This document shows, piece after piece, positions 57,999 through 64,000 of a stretch of 64,000 bases of DNA (position 1 is its first letter; the number at the start of each line of letters is the position of its first letter). The stretch spans positions 107,552 to 171,551 of the forward strand of contig BGKB01000147.1 in the NCBI GenBank assembly GCA_003116975.1, given 5' to 3'. The position numbers and the translations under genes are program-made. The stretch comes from Aurantiochytrium sp. KH105 (Eukaryota; Sar; Bigyra; Thraustochytrida; Thraustochytriidae). The notes beneath the pieces were generated by a model. The model was not told where the DNA came from, ran no database searches, and saw nothing but the letters and a program-made list of their open reading frames with translations.

Positions 57999-58238
57999 AA
58001 TGCCGAATGGCGCGGCGGACGCCTCTGCCGTCCGGATCCTCTTGGCCTGGTTGACCGCCGGGAGGAACTCTGGTACGGCGGACGCAGGGCCTGCAGAGCC
58101 TGCGGCGGCGGCCGCGTCTGGCCTTGGCCTCTTCGCGGCGGCCTCGAAGGGCGCGAGTCTGCCTCGCTTGTGCCCGCGGCCGGCCCCGGCGCCTCCCCAT
58201 CCCGTCATGCCCGGCGCGGCCTGCGTGCCCAGGGTCAT
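57282..58238 (-). CDS. polyglutamine protein with duplicated DPSQLQMV motif
   Basis: A 318-residue protein starting MTLGTQAAPGMTGWGGAGAG. Two polyglutamine tracts follow FGIQ and FGTQ: a pure 27-CAG run (57918-57998) and a shorter CAG/CAA run (57859-57892). A basic segment (VTRSKRRAENVD) is a possible nuclear signal. The C-terminal part contains a duplicated motif, DPSQLQMVLYQRK and DPSQLQMVPFRRGDMVPF, then a conserved-looking EILGEVDGDDGA and acidic tail. I recognise no family; composition suggests a nuclear or transcription-related role. The frame is open upstream to 59018, but that part overlaps GC-rich low-complexity sequence. It diverges from the TFIIIC gene. Confidence 0.65.
57918..57998 (-). 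repeat. (CAG)27 coding tract
   Basis: Twenty-seven uninterrupted CAG codons on the minus strand; absence of CAA interruptions makes length instability likely. Confidence 0.95.
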
Positions 58239-59308
58239 CGACCTCGCCCGCGCCTCCTCCGCGCCGCCGCCGCCCGCGCCGCCCGCGCGCGCCGCCGTCC
58301 TGCCCGCGCGCCGCGTCTCCGCCGCTCGCTCCGCGCCGCGCCGCGCCGGGTCTCGCGCGCTTTGCTTTGCGGTCTGCCGCGGTCGGTCCCGGCCGGTCTC
58401 TGCCTCGCCTCGCCTCGCCGGGCGGTGCGGCGCAAGTGAGTTATGCGCGCGGCCAACCGGGTATAGGCCCGGGCCCACTGTAGTCCGCGGGGCGGCAGTG
58501 TATACTCCAGTCGGACGCGGACCTGGCTGGGACGCCGGCGGCCGCGGTGTGTTTGTGTTCCACATTGTTTCCGCTTGTTTCCGTGTCGCTTCTCGGCAAG
58601 CCGTTCTTTCGCGAACGCTCCTGGGCACGGAGGCCCAGGAGGACCGGGTCGACGTGGACGAGGATGCGGACGCGGATGCGGAAGGAGGGTGGACGGCGAA
58701 ATGCCTGCAGAGATGTGCAGGTTGGTCCCGGGCGCGGCCAGCAGGAGCGGAGACGAGGACGAAGACACGCGGAGAGGGGCGAGGTTTGGAAGGGGTCGGG
58801 AAGCAGGGACCGCGATGGGATCCGAGGGCGAGAGCGGCCGGGGGGATGGAACAAATTTGGATGCGAGGCGAGAGAGAGGACGTCGAAGGGTATACATTGT
58901 GGAGATGGGAGGTTGTCGATGCCGGGCAAATGGGCACGGCGTGGTGGGCAAAAGGACAGCTTTGGCAAAAGAGTATGTATGTCCAGCTCAGCCCAGCCCC
59001 GCGCAGGCAGCCATGCAAGTATCATGGCCATCCGGCCGGATCGCATCGATGCCAGGAACCAAGCATCCACTTCTTCATACCAAAAGCAAGAGCGAGAACA
59101 AACGATCGAAACTCCACGGAGAAGCGCTGGGTCTACCACTACTTTGGCCAGCCCGTGCAGTGGCAGAAAACGCTCAAGGAAAGCAAGTCGCCGCCAAAAC
59201 AAGGGAAAGTGGTCAAGACGAATGCCGTACTACTATTAGGCCTAGGACCTACGTTGCACGGGGATGGGAAAAAATTCCGGCACGAAGAGCAGCTGCAGAC
59301 AGACAGAA

Positions 59309-59345
<37 letters not shown>

Positions 59346-59357
59346 CCAGCCGCCGCC
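58239..59357. promoter_or_regulatory. divergent promoter interval, polyQ gene / TFIIIC subunit
   Basis: A 1.1-kb GC-rich interval with a single GCAAGTG core at about 58432 followed by GCGCGCGGCC, and a (GACA)n run ending 12 bases before the TFIIIC ATG. Both strands have long open frames of biased composition; I do not accept them. Confidence 0.45.
59296..59345. repeat. (GACA)n microsatellite
   Basis: About twelve GACA units with one GAAA interruption, ending 12 bases upstream of the TFIIIC subunit ATG; it must be transcribed as 5' leader if transcription starts upstream. Confidence 0.93.
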
Positions 59358-62300
59358 ATGCCGCGCAGGGCCGAAGGCGCGCGCAGAAGCGCAAGGCGCG
59401 GCGCGAGGGGCGAGGCCGAGGGCGAAGATGGCGCCGGCGGCGCTTCGGGCGCAGGACCTGCAGATCCCGCCGCGACGACGCAAAAGGACGACATGGAGAC
59501 CGAGGGTATAACGCCATCACCGTCGCGCAAGGCGAGCCGAAAGCGGCGCGCGGGCGAGACTCCGGTGGCCGCGAGCAAAAGACCAAGGGCGGCAGCATCG
59601 AGCAGCTCATCGTCCTCCGCGCAGGCAATCTTGCCCCAAGCAACCGCCTCGACAAGGAGGCGAGCTTCTTCGCTTTCACATAAACTTGATGAGGACAATG
59701 ACGAGGACGGCGAGGACCTTGACGACGAGGACTATGGAGACGAGGACGACGACATTGATGACGAGGAGGATGAAGAAATTGGGGAAGACGAAGATAATGA
59801 TGATGACGATGACGACAACGTCGGAATTGACGATGATGGAAATGGTGACAATCAGGACGAAGATGAAGACGATGTCGACGAGGACGACGAAGACGATGAC
59901 GATGATGACGAAGAAGAGGAGGAGGAAGAGGAGGAGGATGAAGAAGAACGGGAGCAGATGCGAGTCGAGGATGATGGACGTGCAGAGACTGAACGCGAGA
60001 TCGGCCCCGTGAAGTCTCTGTACGAGTCCGATGACGATGCAGAAAAAGAAGATGAGGACGAAGATGAAGATGAAGACGACGACGAGGACGTTGCCGAAGA
60101 GGATGAAGATGAAGATGAAGAAGCTGTCGAAGAAGACGAAAACGATGGTGAAGACGTAGACGCCGAAGCTGACGGCCAGGGTGACGTCCGAGAAGGGGAG
60201 GAAGAAGAAGAAGAAGAGCTCTCCGAAATCGAAGAGGAAGTAGAAGAAGGGGGAAAAGAAGATGACGAAGAAGAAGAAGAAGACGAAGAGGACGAAGACG
60301 CAGAAGGCGAGGAGGAGGAGGAAGATACGCTTAGACCGCTAGCCATGATTGATGCACAGCCTGGACAGCGGCAAGATTCACAACGCAGCATGTTTGGAAC
60401 CACGGGAAGAGACATGTTCGCCTCTCAGAATGCAACCATGGTGTTTGGCACATCAACCAAAGGTCGTAAAGCAAAGAAGCGCTCGCGGAACAGACGAAAA
60501 GGCGCCGGCGGCGTCAAACTCTCCAAGCGCGCCAATTACCTCGTAGGCCGCGCAAACCAGTACTACCTGGACCAAAACTTTGATGAGGCCATCAAATTGA
60601 GCAACCAGATTGCCACAGAGTTCCCCAAAGTTGCAGAACCCTACTACGTCATCGCATCCGTATGGTACGAGCGCAACGAACCCGAAAAGGAACTTCAGGC
60701 GCTTCAATTTGCGTGCGATCTCGACCGAGGCCAAAATATGAACAACTTCCTTCGCATCGCAGAAATTGGCCTCGCCCTTGGCGCTTCTGCATCACCACAC
60801 GAGGGAGACGGAGGCGAAAATGAAGGCACTGCCGAAGCAGAGGCTGCTGCTGCGGTTGCGTCAGAGGCTGGCACGCCCAACAAGGAGTCCGAAGAAGCGA
60901 GCGACGAAAACAAGGACGAGTCGTCGAGTGCGTCCACGTCACGATATTCACCCAAGGAACGTCGAGGCTTTCTCACCTCGGCTCTGCAGGCCATCGACCG
61001 CGTCATCAAGAAGCGCAACGCGAGCAGAGACCTTTTGATGCGCCGTGGTCAGATCCTCGAACATCTCGGCGACTTTAAGCGAGCTGCTGACGTCTATCGA
61101 CGCGTTCTCAAGGCTTCGCAGGAACAACGCGAGGTAGACCTCGTCGCGGTCCATCGTCTGGCGCGGACCTATATGATGCGCAAGGAGCTCGGCAAGTCGC
61201 GTGGGATTCTCGAGAAATTTGTTGGCGCCGTGCTGAAACCGACGCCTGACTTGCTCGCTCGCGTAAAAACTGCCGCTCATCAGACGCGTCTTGCTCGAGA
61301 CGCCAAGGCTGCCGAGCGCAGACGCCATCGCGAAGCCTTGCGTAAGAGGCAAGAACGCGTCAAGCGCGCGAATAAGGCTCTTGCAGACGTTGGCATGTCT
61401 CTTGAGCAGCGACTTTCCTCCAGCAAGACTGCCTCAGCAGAACCTCCAAAGGCTTCTAAAAAACGCAAACGCAGGGCAAAGCGCAAGACCTCGCAGGCAG
61501 GTGCCGTTGGGGAAAATTATGATGAAGGCGGTGACGGCGAGGGAGAAGACGCCGACGAGGTCGACGAAGACGAAGAAGACGAAGACGCCGATGGCAATGG
61601 GGAGGAGGACGAGGACGAGGACGAGGAGGACGAGGAGGAGGATGACGAGGACGACGAAATTCTGGGAGGCCAGGGACAAGAAGATGAGGACGAAGAGGAA
61701 GACGATTTCGAAGACGAAGACGAGACCAACGCTCAGGAAGCCGAAACAGAGGAACAGCAACTTGATGCGGGCATTAATATTCTCAGCATGCTCGTAGAAC
61801 TTCTCATTTTGAAGAAGCGCGAATACGTCAAAGCGCTTCAGTACCTCGAGCGTTTCCTCGAATTCACCAAGTCTTCAGGGCTCTGTGCTCTTCCCGAAAA
61901 AAATCAATGGGTGCACTGGGAACAAATCAAACCCAAGGTGAATTTGGATCTCGTTCTCATGCTCATTATTACGTACATACACGTGAACAACTATTCAAAG
62001 GCACATCGTTTCATGCAGCATGTAGAAAGCCTCGGCGTCATTGCACGCGGGCAGTCGCGATTGCTCAACATTGCCTTCGTCATGGCCGAAGCATGGATGC
62101 AGCACAGCAAGTACGTCATTGCTCGCGAACAATTTGACAAGCTAAGCAAAATTGAGAGTGCCAGACCAATCTTTGTCGCCGAAGCTCTCAACCAGGCGGC
62201 TTACTGCTGCGAGTGTATCGAGTGGCGTCAGGACCCGCCTCGTGCTGCGGAGACTGCTCATGATGACGCGGTCCAATACTTGCGACGCCTCTTGATGATG

Positions 62301-63893
62301 CTGACCATGGATTCCTCCCAAGCCAGTGCCAAGGATGCGGCGCAAAAGTCCAGCAAAGCCTCAAGCGAGCTTGCTCTGATGCCCCACGTCGAAGTCGTCA
62401 TAGAGCAGTGCTATGCCCGTCTTGAGCGTCTGCAGCAGCGATCCGCTAGCCCCGCGGTGGGGCAAGCTCTCAAAGACTTTGCTGCGGCGGTGACCAAATC
62501 CGGGGCCGTGGGTAATGAAAACTCTGCCCAGCGCGTGCGCTCGGGCAATATTGGCGCCCCGCCCCCGCCTCTTTCGCTGAGCTCGACGCATGGGGTCTTT
62601 GGGGCTCTGCAGTTCTCAGAGGCTGGCGTTGGCGATTTACATGCACGTGGAGGAGGCTCCGGCAAAGCCGCTGCCTCGGGTTCGGGCGTGTCGCCGTTTG
62701 CCGAGGGTGGGCAAGGGAGCTTACGAAGAACGAACGCACTCGGGCCGGCCACGATGCAGCACCTGAATGCGACCCACAAGTTCTTTACGGACGGCGACAT
62801 GAAATCTGTCATTGTTGAGAGCTTGCCTCTCTTTGACACGCTTTTTAACGAGAACGGCGGCAAAGATGAATACGCAAGTCTTCAAAAGGCTGCTTTCGAG
62901 GGCATGGAGGGGATGCAGGGCGTGGAACTGAGTCGGCCGCCCGGAGTCGATGCGGTGACGTTGATTGACAGCTTTGCAGCGATGCGCTTCCTCCAAGATC
63001 TTTGCGTGGCCTTGCGTACCGTGGGCAAGCCTCGGGCTGCGCTCTCGTTGCTTGAATGGATCATTCCAGCACGCGCAAAAAGGGTGCGAGGGGAGACCTT
63101 GCGCGACCAGTGCAGTGCTCTTTATGCTCAGCTGAGCGTGCATGTAATCGATTTTGATGCCGCATCAAAGGAAGTTGTCGACACCATTCGCCGATGCCGG
63201 GACGCGCACGTTTCTGGTGTCGGGGCGACGAACTGGGGCGACGACGCACCCAAACTCTGGGAAGTATTGAATGGCATGCTCGCCTGTCTTCGACACACAA
63301 ATGTTGTGCACGAGTCTCGTCTCGTGGCTCGACGCGTCGAGCGGCTGCATCAGGGCACCGCCGGAGCAAGCGCTGGGGAACAGATGACGCCAATGCAGAC
63401 GCAGCCAGCTGCCCAGGCATTTGGCTTGCTCATGATTACGGCGCATCACGAGCTCATGAGTCGTAACCCTGTCCGCGCCATTGGCCGGTATTATCGCGCG
63501 AGACGCATGGCACCCGAGAGTCCTCTTGTGGCGCTCTGTCTTTCGAGCTGCTACGTTCGCATCTATCAGCAAAAGCGAACTCCGGAGCGGAATGCCATCA
63601 TTTTAAAGGCTTTTGCCCAGATGCACGAGTACCAGTCGAAACGACTTAAAAGTGCAGACTCGCCAGAGATGCGTGCCATGATGGAGGCCGAGACGTATTA
63701 CAACTTTGGCCGTCTTGCACAGGCATTTGGCATTCCATTTCTCGTGGAGGCTTTTTATCGTAAGGTCCTCAAGATGGAGCATGCGTCGTCGCGCGACAAG
63801 CGCGAGGCCGCCATTAATTTGCGCTTGCACTTTAGGCGCATCGGCAACATGGAGATGGCTCGCGTACTCACAGAAACCTATCTCGTCATTTGA
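59358..63893 (+). CDS. GTF3C3: TFIIIC TPR subunit (GTF3C3/TFC4-like)
   Basis: A 1511-residue protein starting MPRRAEGARRSARRGARG. Residues ~110-335 are almost entirely Asp/Glu. TPR repeats begin with LSKRANYLVGRANQYYLDQN then FDEAIKLSNQIATEFPKVAE and PYYVIASVWYERNEPEKELQ. A second acidic insert (about 715-805) splits the TPR array; a second TPR block follows (LVELLILKKREYVKALQYLE onward). The C-terminal TPRs end EAETYYNFGRLAQAFGIPFL and AFYRKVLKM. This acidic head plus two TPR arrays is the layout of the TFIIIC tau131/GTF3C3 subunit, which recruits TFIIIB for tRNA and 5S transcription. I chose the ATG at 59358 just after the (GACA)n run; the frame is open 260 codons further upstream. Confidence 0.88.
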   Translation: MPRRAEGARRSARRGARGEAEGEDGAGGASGAGPADPAATTQKDDMETEGITPSPSRKASRKRRAGETPVAASKRPRAAASSSSSSSAQAILPQATASTRRRASSLSHKLDEDNDEDGEDLDDEDYGDEDDDIDDEEDEEIGEDEDNDDDDDDNVGIDDDGNGDNQDEDEDDVDEDDEDDDDDDEEEEEEEEEDEEEREQMRVEDDGRAETEREIGPVKSLYESDDDAEKEDEDEDEDEDDDEDVAEEDEDEDEEAVEEDENDGEDVDAEADGQGDVREGEEEEEEELSEIEEEVEEGGKEDDEEEEEDEEDEDAEGEEEEEDTLRPLAMIDAQPGQRQDSQRSMFGTTGRDMFASQNATMVFGTSTKGRKAKKRSRNRRKGAGGVKLSKRANYLVGRANQYYLDQNFDEAIKLSNQIATEFPKVAEPYYVIASVWYERNEPEKELQALQFACDLDRGQNMNNFLRIAEIGLALGASASPHEGDGGENEGTAEAEAAAAVASEAGTPNKESEEASDENKDESSSASTSRYSPKERRGFLTSALQAIDRVIKKRNASRDLLMRRGQILEHLGDFKRAADVYRRVLKASQEQREVDLVAVHRLARTYMMRKELGKSRGILEKFVGAVLKPTPDLLARVKTAAHQTRLARDAKAAERRRHREALRKRQERVKRANKALADVGMSLEQRLSSSKTASAEPPKASKKRKRRAKRKTSQAGAVGENYDEGGDGEGEDADEVDEDEEDEDADGNGEEDEDEDEEDEEEDDEDDEILGGQGQEDEDEEEDDFEDEDETNAQEAETEEQQLDAGINILSMLVELLILKKREYVKALQYLERFLEFTKSSGLCALPEKNQWVHWEQIKPKVNLDLVLMLIITYIHVNNYSKAHRFMQHVESLGVIARGQSRLLNIAFVMAEAWMQHSKYVIAREQFDKLSKIESARPIFVAEALNQAAYCCECIEWRQDPPRAAETAHDDAVQYLRRLLMMLTMDSSQASAKDAAQKSSKASSELALMPHVEVVIEQCYARLERLQQRSASPAVGQALKDFAAAVTKSGAVGNENSAQRVRSGNIGAPPPPLSLSSTHGVFGALQFSEAGVGDLHARGGGSGKAAASGSGVSPFAEGGQGSLRRTNALGPATMQHLNATHKFFTDGDMKSVIVESLPLFDTLFNENGGKDEYASLQKAAFEGMEGMQGVELSRPPGVDAVTLIDSFAAMRFLQDLCVALRTVGKPRAALSLLEWIIPARAKRVRGETLRDQCSALYAQLSVHVIDFDAASKEVVDTIRRCRDAHVSGVGATNWGDDAPKLWEVLNGMLACLRHTNVVHESRLVARRVERLHQGTAGASAGEQMTPMQTQPAAQAFGLLMITAHHELMSRNPVRAIGRYYRARRMAPESPLVALCLSSCYVRIYQQKRTPERNAIILKAFAQMHEYQSKRLKSADSPEMRAMMEAETYYNFGRLAQAFGIPFLVEAFYRKVLKMEHASSRDKREAAINLRLHFRRIGNMEMARVLTETYLVI

Positions 63894-64000
63894 GGGTTCC
63901 TTCGCTTACATGACGTAAACATTTTGTATTGTAGAAGAAAAGAACAAGTTTTTTTTCCCACTTGACTCTATTCAAAATGTCTGCTGTGAAGAGACGAAGG
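63894..64000. other. 3' flank of the TFIIIC subunit gene
   Basis: Short AT-rich flank with a T run; no gene seen before the window ends. Confidence 0.5.

Noticed and set aside
58239-59357. Upstream extension of the TFIIIC frame by 260 codons and of the polyQ frame by 260 codons
   Set aside because: The two extensions overlap each other on opposite strands, include the (GACA)n run and lack domain signal.

Overview
This is a eukaryotic nuclear window. It is gene-dense, GC-rich and intron-poor: most genes are single open frames, and only three genes need splicing in my models (introns of 58, 70, 103 and 317 bases). The mixture of flagellar genes (DRC10, PPIL6, a CatSper-type auxiliary subunit), a CYP710/CYP61-like P450, a METTL16-type methyltransferase, abundant CAG/CTG tracts and GC-rich 5' regions fits a zoosporic protist. 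My best guess is a labyrinthulomycete/thraustochytrid stramenopile; this is inferred from gene content and composition, not demonstrated.

Layout. 0-7 kb: 3' part of a GNAT acetyltransferase, Rab21-like GTPase, two unrecognised minus-strand genes and a Tul1/Dsc1-type membrane RING E3 ligase. 7.6-18.9 kb: NUDT15-like Nudix enzyme, EngB/GTPBP8 GTPase divergent from a small possibly myristoylated protein, TauD/TfdA dioxygenase, METTL16, a Q-rich protein, a GT8 glycosyltransferase divergent from a spliced phosducin-like protein. 18.9-22.7 kb: a 3.8-kb GC-rich stretch without a resolvable gene but with phased GCAAGTG motifs and coding-like fragments. 22.7-32.5 kb: cytochrome P450 without its ExxR motif, a PAN/apple surface protein with an in-frame amber codon at its membrane edge, a DHHC palmitoyltransferase, a three-exon rhomboid-like (UBAC2/Dsc2-type) protein, and protein phosphatase inhibitor 2. 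32.9-39.9 kb: a run of three flagellum-linked genes. 40.6-52 kb: an acidic Mrc1/Claspin-like protein, the U-box cyclophilin PPIL2, an orphan frameshifted gene fragment, VPS4 with an unusual four-cysteine insert, and CENP-C (two exons). 52-64 kb: a small membrane protein, glutamine-fructose-6-phosphate aminotransferase, a degenerate 80-105 bp tandem array, a polyglutamine protein, and the TFIIIC TPR subunit (GTF3C3/TFC4-like).

Functional links. Two genes could be parts of one Dsc-type membrane ubiquitin ligase (Tul1-like and UBAC2-like). DRC10 and PPIL6 share a divergent promoter region and lie next to the CatSper-like gene, suggesting a small flagellar neighbourhood. Rab21 and VPS4 both serve endosomal traffic. 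Many neighbours are divergently transcribed from short GC-rich intervals carrying microsatellites, the clearest regulatory architecture visible here. There are two ambiguous bases (7010 and 22054). I saw no rRNA, tRNA, CRISPR or clear transposon.
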